Origin: Nereocystis luetkeana
Taxonomy: Eukaryota; Sar; Phaeophyceae; Laminariales; Laminariaceae
Assembly (NCBI GenBank): GCA_031213475.1
Contig: JARUPZ010000009.1
Coordinates: forward strand, 13,046,961 to 13,110,960
Direction: 5' to 3'
Length of the DNA stretch: 64,000 bases
Under the pieces are notes generated by a model, which saw only the letters and a program-made list of their open reading frames with translations, did no database searches and was not told the origin of the DNA. Position 1 is the stretch's first letter; the number at the start of each line of letters is the position of its first letter. This document shows positions 34,301 through 46,267 of the stretch, piece by piece. A program made the translations under genes and the position numbers.

Positions 34301-37300
34301 TAAAGGTTGTCGTGCGAAACTTCTTTGAGAAACGCTCGGCGCCTCCGGTCCCGGTCTATACGATCTGGGATGCGGTGGTCGACAACTCCCGTGTTTCTCC
34401 TTTGCTGTGATGCTATCAACAATAGTGCTGAATGCCCTCTCGAGCAGAACTAAATCACGGTTCTGAACGCCCTACTGGTTTCAACAGCCAAACTACCCTC
34501 CCGTCTGAGCGCCACCGGACGCCGTTCGAAATCGAGGCTGGCATCATCATATGAAGCGTCAAACGCTTCCGTTTTTTTTTGTGGGGTACCTCCTCCCACA
34601 TTCTTCGGACGACAACGCGCAATGGTTGCTGAGCACCCCGAGTCCAGATATGGCTAGAATTTCTAACGGCGTATAGTTATACTCTAGGAAACCGCAAGCA
34701 CCCTGCCAACGGTAAAGCGAACTTTCTATCTCGGATACCGCTACCTTCGCCGGAGGATGACCGGAGCGGACGCAGTCGTCTGACGCTGTCCGAAGACGAG
34801 TGTATCTACCTCACATTTTATGCAGGCCTATTTGTCGATCACCCCCCAACTCCAAGTTTAGGCTTGGGTGGGCTGGCGCCCTTCAGCCAAAACATCGGAT
34901 TGGGTAGACTCTCATTCCCTCGAATCAATCTTCGCGTGTTTCCCGTAATCGAGCCCAAAATGAAGATTGACTACCTCGACGCTCCTATGCACACTTCGTC
35001 GCTCGCCTTCGAACCTCCGTATTTCCACGAGGTTGCAACCGGACTCTCACTCCCGGCATACACGCGGTTTGCGATTATACGTTTCCCGCCGGCGCAAGTC
35101 AGGAACCAATGTCCCCCACGCCCACTCCGCCCCTATCCGTCATGGCTACCGCCGGCATCGGTCAGAATATTCGTTTCCACACGCAAGCCCAGCTCCCTGC
35201 TTCACGTGTAACCTCCGGGGCGTCATATATGAATTTTATCGCCATATGTTCCTATGGCAAATCGGTTAACGTGATACAGATAATGTTCGATCCACGACTT
35301 CAGCCTGATGATATTTTTCTTAGGAGCGGCAGGGCGTCTCAAGCATCCCCATGCCAACTTCCAACAGGTTCGAAAAGGAGCCAAGGGCAACAATGACTTT
35401 AAGACGGATGTACTCTCGGATTCACCTCATATATCGTCCAATTCTCAGGCTCGCCTGCCTCCCTTGCTCTGTCGAACGCTTATCGACCAGAACGCGCCGG
35501 CATCGAACCGCGGCCGCCGGGCCCAATAAACCGGCAGTCGTTTGTTATTTCGACCCTTCGGCCCACGTGTCGCCACCGGCGGCAACCTCTGCAGCCGCTG
35601 TGGGACGACGTTCCAAGACGAGGGTACCCTCGCCCTTTTCTCGAGAAGCCTGCCCAATCCTCTAACTTGGCCACAGCTGCGACCGCCCAGTCGGCCACCA
35701 TCACAACTGAGTCTGCTTCCCTCTACTTGGTGCTCGAAGCTCGGACGCAGTTCCTTCGACACCCCTCGCTGAGCTACCCCCTCCAGCGGAATTCGAAGCC
35801 CGCTAGTCCGTTTCGCTGTGTTCACGTTCTCAGTGGACGCGCAAACAACGCGACGAGCAAACCTGTGACTCCGCCGTTAGGTATCTCCTCCTCCGGGCCC
35901 TCCCGGCCCTCTGCGATGATTTTCGCCCTCATCTTCCATCACACATGCGCCCCCTCCTGTCGGGAATCCGTTCTTCGTCTCCACAGGGATGATGATGATA
36001 CCCTAGAGGTTGGTGCGGAAACCAACCCCTGCCCCGACAGCAGGTCCTGGCGTACTCAGTGGGGTCACCGCTTGTCTGCGTGACGATGAGCCCACTTGTA
36101 TCCTCGTACCTCTTCTCATGCGGTCGTGGATCATTGAAACCTGCCACGCCAACAACCCTCCCGTTTGGAGTCGCTCGCACGTTTGATATGCATAAACGCG
36201 TTCATCGGTGGATCGGCATGGACGAGAGCACCCTGTGGGTAACTTTTACATTGCCTGCAGTGCCAAGCATGAACACCGTCCCGGCAGAGAGTGCGCTGGG
36301 CCTTCCTGTCGCCCACCCTGCCCTCTGGATCTGTTTCGCGATCAGCGTCGATTGGTTTGGCCCCCACCCGGTTATCCCCAACGGGAACCCCTACATTCTT
36401 CTTTTCACCGACCGTTTGGCCCCGGGCGCAAACATGTACGCGGTTTCCGCGTTTGAACTCACGGCCTAGGGCACTGCTGATATATTGGTAAACAAGTATA
36501 CTCCTCTTTCGAGATGACCAGCGGGTCTTCACCCTGACACCCGAGTCCTATTCAGCTCAAAGCTATTTGTAACTCTATCTACAATATACGAGGCTTACAT
36601 AAATCATCCACGACCTCCTTTCATCCCAACGACAAGGGCATCGTCCAGCGCATGAACAAACTAACATGACTCAGATGCTGCCTAGTGATCGTCAATGAAC
36701 ACCAACATGACTGAGATGCTCATTTTGCCACACGAGCCATCCCACGGTAGGGGTGCACCAGACGTTCCTTAGCCCCTAACATTAGGAGCTCAATATCTCA
36801 CCCGATACCATAATTGGGAGATTTGGTTTTGCACCACCCGACCAGCACGTTAATGCGCCGGTCCTAAAGCGAATACACGAATAAAGTTTATCTTCACTGC
36901 AGGTTTCTCACTTAGGGAATTCAATCGGTCAGAAACCTTCGGCACAAAACGTGGAACCCCTACCGTGGGGTGGCTTACACGTGGAATTTGCATACAACAT
37001 GGCCGTCACTGCCGCCACCGGGCTTACCCGCAACGAGTTGCACAAGAAGCACCTCCATCGCCTTTACCCAAGAATCCTCAAGCACCCGTAAATTTCGCGG
37101 ACATTCAATTCTCGCTCGGGACCAGCTCGAGTGTGTCGACCTCGCCGCCGAATATAAGCGGCGCTCGTACGCCACGCCTCCCGACCAACCCACCCTTAAT
37201 ATTTCCTGTGTTGAACTCGGCAATTCTGCGTCGTCCGACGGGCTCAACCAACTCCCCATGTACGCCGTCGGTGGTTAGACATGCGTCGACAACAACTCCT

Positions 37301-38090
37301 CTACCGTCGAGCAACAGGACCAAGCCGGCACTGACGCTACGGTCCCTCAAGCCAAGCCTTCGCTTAACTGGACCGGGCTTTTCTTCACGATTTTAGCCGT
37401 CGGTCCCGCCTCTGCGGAATGGACACCTGACGGTCGCGCTTTGATCGCCAACGTATGGTCCTCGACCTTCCCAAAGGCATGCCAGTCAGGGACACGCCCT
37501 GCCGAGTGTCGGTGGTTCGCTGCCAGCCTTGCACAAACCCTCACGATACCTCAGACCTTCCGCGGTTTCTCCAAGCGGGACTAACGCCGAGCGTCCCCAA
37601 GAAGTCCATATCAACCCCCCCCCCCTCACTTTTCACTGACGACTACGTTACCGAGTCGATCAAGCGCATTGAGTTCGGGAAAACCACCAGCCGCCGATCG
37701 TCACGCGGTCGAGGCAGCGTCGTCGCCGTCCTCCACCAACCCCACTGGAAAGGCCTTCATCAACCTTAATGGGAGCCAGAGACGGGCATCCAGCACTTCC
37801 GGCAGCACGTCCTTCGTTATTAGGAAATCACACCACCTGAAATCCAGCAGGTCAATCGGTTGTGCCGCCGCATGTGCGTCGAGAAATTTCACAGAGAGAA
37901 AATTCACGAGATCAGAACGCCCGATGTTTGTCTCCAGGCTACCGCACCAACATTGGATTTATCGATTCAGTAGCACCATTTTCCATTCCGATACCCAGTG
38001 CTGTTAGAAAGCCCGCGATCATCACTTGTGGGTCGAACGTCGTCCGCGTCTGGAATGATCCTGTTGCAGTAAACAAAAACAAGTAGATTT
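31330..38090 (+). mobile_element. Gypsy/Ty3-type LTR retrotransposon fossil, chromodomain class
   Basis: Broken, with at least a dozen interruptions spread over it. Parts in order: gag-like (about 31,400-32,300), aspartic protease with its D-T-G-S motif (near 32,440), reverse transcriptase (about 33,590-34,210; P-I-P-R-V-D-E-V-L-Q-K-L and F-L-G-H-T-I are typical), RNase H (about 34,230-34,720), integrase with zinc-binding part and core (about 34,900-37,080; D-W-F-G-P-H-P-V-I and N-G-N-P-Y-I-L-L-F-T-D-R), and a C-terminal domain with N-W-T-G-P-F and H-W-K-G-like chromodomain features (about 37,350-37,950). The order PR-RT-RH-IN assigns it to Gypsy, not Copia. The LTRs could not be identified by eye, so the ends are approximate. 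A MITE has inserted in the integrase. The state of decay and the nested insertion suggest an old copy. Confidence 0.9.
36735..36976. mobile_element. MITE (family M2 relative) nested in the Gypsy integrase
   Basis: Left end AGCCATCCCACGGTAGGGGT (36,735 on) and the inverted right end GCCACCCCACGGTAGGGGTT (reading back from 36,974) match with one difference over the core. ACACG at 36,730-36,734 recurs at 36,977-36,981 as a 5-bp target duplication, and integrase coding DNA continues on both sides. The interior has GGTGCACC and AGGAGCTCAATATCTCACCC, the same core as the MITE at 9,950. It is about 241 bp and non-coding. A 5-bp duplication with GC-rich ends does not by itself fix a superfamily. Confidence 0.88.
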
Positions 38091-39942
38091 CTACGACCTC
38101 CCTGCTCTCAGAACCCTCTGAGGGTCAGGAACGTCGGAATCACCAAGATAATACATCAAACTTTGCGAGTAACTGCAAGCGTCTAGCTCGACCTGTGTTG
38201 AAGTAGTCGGGCCAGGCCCAGAATGCCTCTTTTTTATCCGGTAACCAAACTATACATTGGCTTTCAATTCAAAAACGTTCAGATAACCCCACAGACCCGG
38301 GATAGCTGCCGGTAACACAAAACGGAAAGGCACCCCGTGCATAGACCCATCGGCGTAAGGGCAAGGAAGGTGTGTGCAATTTTTCAGGATCTAATAAACA
38401 AGAGCGTCATGAAATTAGGGAGACAACAAAACAACTGATGGAATCCCCGAACGACGCCATCGTATTTGTTTATTCCCGTGCGTGATACCGGCGACTCGGC
38501 GTAGGTCTTGAATGATGAACCCTTAAAGAAGAACACGCTCTGCGCGCCGCGTACAAAGCTTAAGCATGCGGGCAGTACTCGTATCAATTTTCACAGCTTG
38601 CACGGTGAGATGCGGTCGTACCAGATATGCCTTTAGCCCAGTCGCGCTCGAAGATGGTGCTTGCGACAACTACAGCAGAGCGTCCCGGAGGGGCATTTGA
38701 TAAGTTTTGCTGGATGTTTACAACCTGTGCGGTTTGACGGCCATCGAGACGAACAAAACCCAAGCGAGTGCATCAGCAGCTGTCATTGCAAACACAGCGT
38801 GAATCGTCATCGTGTGGCATACAGGCGAAATGGCCTTGAGCTTATAGCGTCTTAAAGAGCTTAGATATCATTGATTCAGATGAATTCTACTATAGGTCTC
38901 CTTGCCTGACGAGCTCTTTACTACTTGAGGTACACTCTCACTACTATCACTGTCCTTAGTACTGTGAGCGCAGTACTTGTACTGAGGTACTACTAGCTCG
39001 TTCCAGCGGCACGCGGAAGAGTTGGGCTTCGTACATTTGCACCATGTTTTCGAGAAATACATACTTTGGCACGGTTGTTTGTCGTGTTAATGTGAAACAC
39101 TGATGCCTGGCCTTTGTTGTTGTTGCTGTCCCTCTTAAGAACTATTGGTTTCATTTTATATTCTTTTCGGCAGCTTTGACCTCAACCGACGCGCGTAAAA
39201 AAACAAAATACAATGTCCAGGCCTCACGTTTTTTCGTATTGCCATCAACAACAACATCAACACAATGCATTTCAACTCTCAGGAACAATGGTGCAAAAAT
39301 ACATTTGTCCGGGATGGTGGTTTTTCCCGGAAAGGTTTCAAATTTCCTCATGATATTTGTTCTGGTACTTTGTGGGGCGTTTCATATCGCGGTCTTTGTG
39401 GCTTGCACAAGCAAATAAAGTGACATCGACGGAAGTGATATCGATATCTTCCCCTGAGGAAGCGATCAGGCCAAGACGTTTATTGTCGGACCCGATTTTA
39501 CTATAGGAAGGTAATCCCTGCGATATAACGCCTCCAAAAGACCTACGAATAGTGATACAAACCTTTTGGACTACAACTCGCGCGCCAAACATTTCTCCAC
39601 TGATGTGGTCCTCCAATCCGTGCGGTGACATATCTTGACTCGTGTTTTGCTCTTGTCCATTCGGTGATGTAAATGTGTTCTGTGTCGAAAAATTCGACGT
39701 ATTGTTTTTTTTATCGATCGACGGAGAAATGTTGTGCTTCTTGCTGGATCCCGCTCCACCTATTCTTATTTACTCACACGAAATATTTGAGTGTGACGAA
39801 CAAGCTCATGAAAGATATAGTTGTACGACGAACAAAAGTTACCACATGATTTACATTCAGCGATATTTACTGCTACAAATGATGTAGAATAATTCATCAT
39901 CTTAGGCGCCTCGACGGTCAGAAGTCGTTTGTCGAAAAATTG
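38091..39942. other. No feature recognised
   Basis: Short frames on both strands (for example 39,176-39,418 and 39,642-39,887 on plus, with hydrophobic stretches) carry no domain. Between 38,930 and 39,000 the words GAGGTAC and AGTACT recur. Confidence 0.4.
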
Positions 39943-40290
39943 CAGGGTTGTTCGCGGGTTACGACCCGATCCGCGGGTCGAGTTAGGATGTGCGCTATTG
40001 TTGTGGAGGGGTCGAGTTGGGTGAAGAGTTTTTCAAATCTCGTGGGTCCGGTCAGAGGGGGTCGCGAGTCGATATAATCTCACGGGTCGGGTTGGTTCGG
40101 GTCGAATCAAGACTTCTTTTGAATGACGGGTCGGAGCGGGGCGGGTCAAGAGGTGATGAAAGGCTCACATGTCGCGTCGGGTCATTACCCGCGAGAAATG
40201 GGTTACTTTCGGGTCGGGCCATCATAGTCTGCGAGCTGTTTTTTGCCGACCCATGGGTCGGACCCGCGCAATCAGCGCGCGGTTCCAACA
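39943..40290 (+). repeat. GGGTCG-rich tract, possible hAT-type element end
   Basis: CAGGGTTGTTCGCGGGTTACG at the left is followed by about fifteen scattered copies of CGGGTCG or its reverse CGACCCG, as in the subterminal repeats of many hAT transposons whose ends start CAGGG. A second CAGGGTTGTTTACC lies at about 40,478 in the same orientation. No matching inverted right end or 8-bp duplication was found, so it may be a fragment. Confidence 0.45.
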
Positions 40291-41439
40291 CTTGAAACCA
40301 TTCCGCGTACAATCCAAAGGCCTATCTCGTACCAACACTGAACAATGCTTGTATACTATCACAACCAAACATTAAAACATCGCCAAAAAATGTAGATCCG
40401 CATGTCGGCATCCATTCAAACCCACTACCGCCAGGACACACCACTGTGGGGGACACAAATTACGATAACATAGTTTTCAGGGTTGTTTACCGATGAACTG
40501 GTTCCACTGATCAACCCATCATGTAATGAAAAACGGTGTCACCGGTTGATGTGACCCGACCTGCGACAGAGGCCAAGGGTACCTCGACGACAAGGCAAAT
40601 GAGCGCATGATCAGGAGCTTAAAGACCAACCCAGTGCAGATAGTCGCCACGAAGAGATAAAACATGGCGCGTAGTAGCGCCGACCGCCAGCAGGATATGA
40701 AGACATGTCAAAGACGCGGCCGGCGCCTGGATCCAGATAAGTTATATATTCGAGAGTAGAAGAGCAGCAGTGCCCCATACTAAGCTTGCAATCACGGAGC
40801 GAGCCATCGATAGGAATATGCGGACGGGGCAGGGGGGCGGAGGCGAAGGGGCGTGCTGCCTAATCAAGCGACTGCTATCTGTTTGTAGACTCGATCCTCG
40901 TGCGGTGTGCTGCGCTCGTCCGTATTCAGTACTTAGCGTATATACTTAATCCTACTTTCATGCTTATCTACTTCTTACCCACCATTCCGTCTGCGCCGGC
41001 AGAGATGTAGCCCTTCTCGCGTTTGTTGTATTGTTTCAGTTGCTGCTTAGTTCTTCCGTTCCTTTCGCGTGAGCTCTAACCGATTACTTCACTTGTCACA
41101 CAGCAGCACCCGCCGACCCGAGCCACGTCACATAACATAGCAACCAGCGTCAGGTCAACGTTTTCGGGTCATCTCTCTAGTCGTCTGCTTGATTCAGACG
41201 GTTTCCAGTTTTCTCTTTTCAACGAGTATCCATCTGGCTCATGAATTATTTCATGATGGGCCAGGTACCGTCGCTTTACGACGTACCAGTTGCCTGTTAC
41301 GAAGCATGATATGGTTTATACAACAAGGATGTTCATGTGTGCTGCCTGCCACGAAGGGTGACGTTAGGTGAAGGGTTTGAGGGGTTGAAGTGTTACGTGC
41401 GAGGTGTAAGCATTCGTTTACAGTTGTTGTCGTAGGTGC
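40291..41439. other. No feature recognised
   Basis: Mixed single-copy DNA with a purine-rich patch near 40,825. No frame longer than about 70 residues. Confidence 0.4.
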
Positions 41440-42315
41440 TATGAGTAAACACACACAAAGTCAATCATTAGAAGGTGGTCAGCGGAAGCACGCCGGGAGA
41501 AAACACGAAACAACATCAACACCAAACAAAGACATGATGATCCACGACCAACCAGCGTAAAAAACGCCAAACCCTCCTCGAGAACCCACGAAACCCATGA
41601 CGAAGCCCCGAACAGAAGCCAAACACGCACCGACAACTCGCTAAACTCCACGGAAACCAGAGAGATCCAACGTGAACGAATGGAAACGGTATCTAACCCT
41701 GCTTACCTAACTTCGATAAATACCACAAAATATGCAGAAAACCCGGTTAAAATTAACCCGAAACCAGGAATATCACCTACTTTAACGTGCAACAAAGAAA
41801 ACACGATTACGCACCAACACCAAGAAACTCTGTAAAGGTACGTCAAACACCCGGATAACCCACAAATGATTATGGCCCACCCACGGAACCCCAACAAAAC
41901 CAACATTGAACCACAAACAATACTTGAGGTTACCCCGACAAACACGAAACTCTCCAACGAACCACTACGACACACGATCTTATCAATACCGCGAAACCAC
42001 ATCACCAACAACGAAAAACAATTACATGCCCAAATAGATATCTCCGACAATCCTCGATAACCCAGGAACCCACGAAAAACCCACACGGGGTCGCGAAAAA
42101 TACGAAAGTCTCGAACCCTTTGGAAATCCCCGTGGAAACACACCGAAACCACGAAACCCAACGACATACCACTCAATAATCACGAAAAACGCACGCAAAC
42201 TGAACCGAACAAAATCAAAACCGGAAAAAGCCATACTCTGATAATAAACAATGGACATCCTTTCAATAGAACGAAACGCCACCAGCAACACCACAACCTA
42301 TCGAAAAACACGACA
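41440..42315 (-). other. Strand-asymmetric AC-rich block
   Basis: The plus strand is dominated by A and C (CGAAACC, ACAACA, CAACAAAACC), so the minus strand reads as long Val/Phe/Gly/Ser frames (41,703-42,176 and 42,022-42,294). Phe/Val-rich translations on the G/T strand are expected from composition. No domain supports a gene. Confidence 0.5.
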
Positions 42316-42626
42316 CGAGTAGGTTTAGCAATCTGGTAGAAGGGATCTTTAGAGATGTTCTAGACCTGGAAAATGCGTAGCGTGGTGTGCACCTCGGAAT
42401 CGTCGACCGCAATAAAAGGTAAATTTCCTGGTTCGATGCAAAACGCGGCCCAACCGCGTTTAGGGTGAGTTTTGGTCCGTTTAGGCTGCGGTTTGGGGTC
42501 AGGGTTAGGGTCAGGGTTATGGTCCAGGGTTGGGTCGGGTCTTCGCCCGTACCCCGATCCCAACATGACCAAAAACACCTGAATAGCCTACCAACCTAAA
42601 TATACATTCTCCCAGATTGTAATGGG
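42316..42626 (-). mobile_element. ~300-bp MITE (family M4), copy 1
   Basis: Homologous in inverted orientation to 46,268-46,579 (about 80% by eye). The ends read GCAATCTGGTAGAAGG and, inverted, ACAATCTGGGAGAATG, and TA lies directly outside on both sides, as for TA-targeting elements. The interior contains GGTTCGATGCAAA, GGCTGCGGTTTGGGGTCAGG, telomere-like GGGTTAG words and CGGAATCGTCGA. Confidence 0.75.
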
Positions 42627-42810
42627 ACTTGAAAAAAAAGTTTACACCCGCGACAACCCCCGAGATGTCCAACAAAAACACACAAAGCTCCACCTAAAAT
42701 CCCAATACCATCGCCAGACAAAAACACCTGTTCCCATATACCGGCAGTTAGGAAGGCACGCAGTCTTGCTGATTAAGCGTTAGGGCTCAACGTTCAGCCG
42801 GTCAAAGACT
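42627..42810. other. No feature recognised
   Basis: AC-rich spacer. Confidence 0.4.
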
Positions 42811-43005
42811 CAGTGAAGTGATGAAACCGCCTTCTTCTGCTGTTCGGGGAGGTGGCAGTACAGCACTACTATCAATATATGACTGATGAAACTCGACGAG
42901 GGGGGGATCAGTGAACTGATGAAACCGCCTTCTTCCGCTGTTCGGGGAGATGGCAACACAGCAGTACGATCAATAACCGATGAAGCTCGACGAGGGGGGG
43001 GGTGA
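42811..43005 (+). repeat. 98-bp tandem duplication
   Basis: Two units (from 42,811 and 42,909) share CAGTGAA-TGATGAAACCGCC, TTCTTC-GCTGTTCGGGGAG, TGGCA-ACAGCA-TAC and CTCGACGAGGGGGG. Confidence 0.9.
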
Positions 43006-44514
43006 AAACGCTAAAACGTTTGCTGAACGTCCGAGTGAGTACATACATATATTGTTGTACCCGTAGGGCATTGTAGTCGTCACTCACTTGTATTTTCCAG
43101 CTCAACCAGTGGGAGGCGTTACACAGGTCGGCACCAGTTGGCCCTCTGGACAAGCCGTGGTTGCAGGTGGCAGGTGGGCGCCCCCGGTACTGCTGTGAGA
43201 AAATGAACTTTGATCGCGCATAGGGTTTCTTCAGCATTCCGCCCGCAAGTCAATTTTCAGTGGGTTTGGATGACTCGGCCATTCACCCGTTCGACGACGG
43301 GGGGGGGGGGCTCAAACAATTACTGGTGCCACTCGCCTATAGCAGCCGAAATTAAAACCCAAGCACCCCTGCCATGGGCGCAGACAGTCGACTACGTAGA
43401 GTAGTACATGATATTATGTTACAGCCAGCCTGGCATGCACCGCAACACCAGGACATGTCATGGAGGCAGACATACAGGAAGACAGACGGGACCACTGCCA
43501 GTCCAGTAGCACAATAAGTTAAGAAGATATACCGCCGGATTCAAAAATGTAGAAGAGTGACTATTTTGGCCACTTTACTTATAGCTAGTTCTATCCCATT
43601 TACTTCCAGGTATTGTTGTAGAAGAATACAGCAGTATGTCGTTGTACGAGTACGAGTATATGCATTGTTTTAATATCTCCCTCCCATCGATAGTCGTAAC
43701 CTCGGGCCCAGAACAGCGATATTCTACATATATGGCAGGATCTTGTCCCCGGTCCACACCTATTTCCGTTCGTGCCTTCCATTTATTGTGACGAGAAGGT
43801 GCACAGCCTTTCTTAACCCGTCGACCCGCGTCGGACTGCGCCCATCGACGCTAGGTGCTCTTGGCAGGTGATTCCTTGGTATCATTTTGCCGTACGTACG
43901 AGGTAGAAATGCACGAGCTGACCCCGGTCGGATTCCGAATCAAAGATCAACGCCAAAAATACTACCAAATGAATTACTTGCTGTAGTAGCTTTAGTAGTA
44001 CCAGGGTATGTATATATAGTATCAATTATAGGAGTAGTAGTACTAGTACTAAGGTTAGTACTACAATCAATAGCATTCGATGGTGCCACCACATGAACCA
44101 CCGCGGGCACATAGACCATCGCATAACCCGCTACAGCAGTAGTACAGCAGCTGCAGGTGTTAGCTGTCGCGCAAGGACATGTACATGCATACATTTGGGC
44201 ATACGTACATACCCGGGGTATAAGAAATTCATGTATTGTATGTTAATCCAAATATAAACTCGTTTGGCGATGACGGTCGCTTTGAGGGCGTTTCCGTAGA
44301 CTTTGGCAAGATTGTAAACCGCGATTCGCGAGAGCTTCAGACTTTGGCGAGTAGAAGGACTTTAATTTTGTTTCGGGAATAGTTTTAACAGGATTGTCAG
44401 TGTTCTGGCAATTAAACTTTGATCTCAGTTGCTTTGGAGTAATGAACAGGCTATGAGACGGCACACGACGCGGGTCATGAGATTTGTGAGTGTGTAAACA
44501 CATGTAGACAGCAT
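43006..44514. other. No feature recognised
   Basis: A G-run lies near 43,300 and GTAGTA-rich DNA near 43,985-44,060. Short frames have no domain. Confidence 0.4.
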
Positions 44515-45320
44515 ATGACGCGCGCTGAGCTGGTGCTGCCTCTTCGCATACCGCTGGGCCTCCTGCTGGGGTTGCTCCTGCTCGTGCCGCTCCTGGTGGT
44601 GCCGCTCCTGGTGGTGCCGCTCCTTCCTGCTGGTGCCGCTCCTGCTGGTGCTGCTCTTGCTGGTGCTGCGTTTGGTGGTGCTCCTCCTAGCTGGGCTGCT
44701 TCTGCATGGCAGACGGCATCGCCTGCTCCTGGCGGTGCTGCTTTTACTGAGTGGACGGCGCCTTTTGCTGCTGCCGCTAGGGCTGCCCTCAATACACGCA
44801 CGATAACTCCCCAAGGCTCCTTCCTCTGCCTCGCCCCCTTCTGGTGGATCTTGGGAGTCCGTTCGAGGAGAACCCCGCCGTCCAAGTCAGTGCTTCATCC
44901 CGTTGTGATTCGCAACTGCCGCATCTCCCAGCTGTGGAGGCAGAAGTTGGGGGCAGGATCAATTGTGCGGCCTGCGAGCGCAACACCTGCCCCAGCGGCG
45001 GGATACTGTTAAAGTGCCCCAAAGACTGTGAATTCTGCGCCAGACCTATCTACGTCGGCACCGTGTCCTTCACGCTCGAGAAAGGAGGCGACGATGAGTT
45101 GTGTTCTGTGCTTCTCTGTTGCTGTTGTTGTTTGCTCCCTATGTCTACCACCGCGGCTGCTGTTGTTGAGTTTTTTCCACACTCGCCATTTTTTTTGGAG
45201 TACGAGAACACACCCGCTCCTGCTGCTGCTGTTTCTTTCCCTGCTACTGCCGTAACCCCGTGCGTCTACCGCCCCTGATGCTCATTTTGTTGTATATGTA
45301 CTCGTCGCTCGCATTGAGCT
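44515..45320 (+). repeat. CTG-rich array, left part, with a Cys-rich frame inside
   Basis: CTCCTGCTGGTGCCGCTCCT-type repeats fill 44,560-44,780 and 45,090-45,270 and give Leu/Ala/Pro-rich frames on both strands. Between them a plus-strand frame from 44,844 (144 residues) has C-x2-C-x4-C-x8-C-x3-C-x2-C at residues 41-65, including K-D-C-E-F-C. This could be a real but unidentified zinc-binding or disulphide-bonded segment. The last part (CGTAACCCCGTGCGTCTACC, CCTGATGCT, TTGTTGTATATGTA) reappears at 49,885-49,945. Confidence 0.6.
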
Positions 45321-45583
45321 TGTTGATTGATCTCTAAAGGTATAGACGCAGCTGGCACGGGAACGCGTGGTTGACTCCAGACTATAACACGGAACTCATC
45401 TTATATCATATATCCGAGCTGTCGAGCTGACTCGCCTCATATGGAGCTTCATCCAACGAGTGGTATTGGTGGGGTACACGTTACCCCGACATCCCTATAC
45501 CCTACTACCAGAATCCCTGTTCAGCATGGAACTCCTCAATCTGCGATGGATCTTACGGATCGTGTTCTTGAGCAGAGTCAACA

Positions 45584-46267
45584 TCCCCCCTGCTCACTAG
45601 ACACGACCATACTCCAATATCCCCCCAGGTCGGTAACACTGTACACGACGCTACCAATGCCCCCCCTGCTCCAGTGCATGACAAGGCACGAAATTGCAGC
45701 GTTGATAGATCGCAATATCAGAATCACCTCATACCAAGCTCAGAAACTCAATTATCCAATCCGCAACTCAAAAATCAAATCCTCGAATCAACACTCAAAT
45801 CCTCATAGAAATATTCAAACGATCAAATCCAAATCGTCTCTGTTCCAAACATGTAAAACTCTCGAAATCCAAAGCCAGGTGAAACGGCACTCTTCAGCGG
45901 GATTCAGCGCGGTAAAACGGCATTGTCCGCGGAATTGATCCAAATATATTCGTCCACTTTCAAGATCTAAAACACAAATCGACTCGACCGTAATTGTAGA
46001 AATTCCAATCCTGTCAACAAATAATCAGCGGGTTAGTTACCAAAAACCGAAAATGAAAAGCATTCAATCCGAACCGTATGCACACCCTGGCATTTCAGAG
46101 TCTCTTTAGTCCTACCAAACTTTCTCTTAATTTCCAAAGTACTATCCAAACCTTCCCTCGTCAGAAAACATTTTCATGTGGACCGCACACGCCCCCAGGC
46201 GCTTCCTAGTCTCACTTCACCCTTATCAAAAACCTAAATCACAAATATCATCAGAAAAATATAGGAC
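45584..46267. other. LTR-element interior, no gene recognised
   Basis: CCAATCC/AAATCC-rich DNA. A CACGGCA-like patch (AACGGCACTCTTCAGCGGG, AACGGCATTGTCCGCGG) near 45,890 resembles the 19-kb minisatellite. No domain seen. Confidence 0.4.

Noticed and set aside
30936-38600. LTRs of the Gypsy fossil
   Set aside because: I compared the DNA on both sides and found no direct repeat with TG...CA ends; they may be lost or lie further out.
41703-42176. 157-residue minus-strand hydrophobic frame, possibly a membrane protein
   Set aside because: Explained by the A+C bias of the plus strand, which yields Val/Phe/Gly codons and few stops on the minus strand.
44475-44885. Minus-strand 136-residue frame with Arg/Ser/Thr repeats
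   Set aside because: Produced by the CTG/CTCCTGGTGGTG repeats; the plus strand is equally open.
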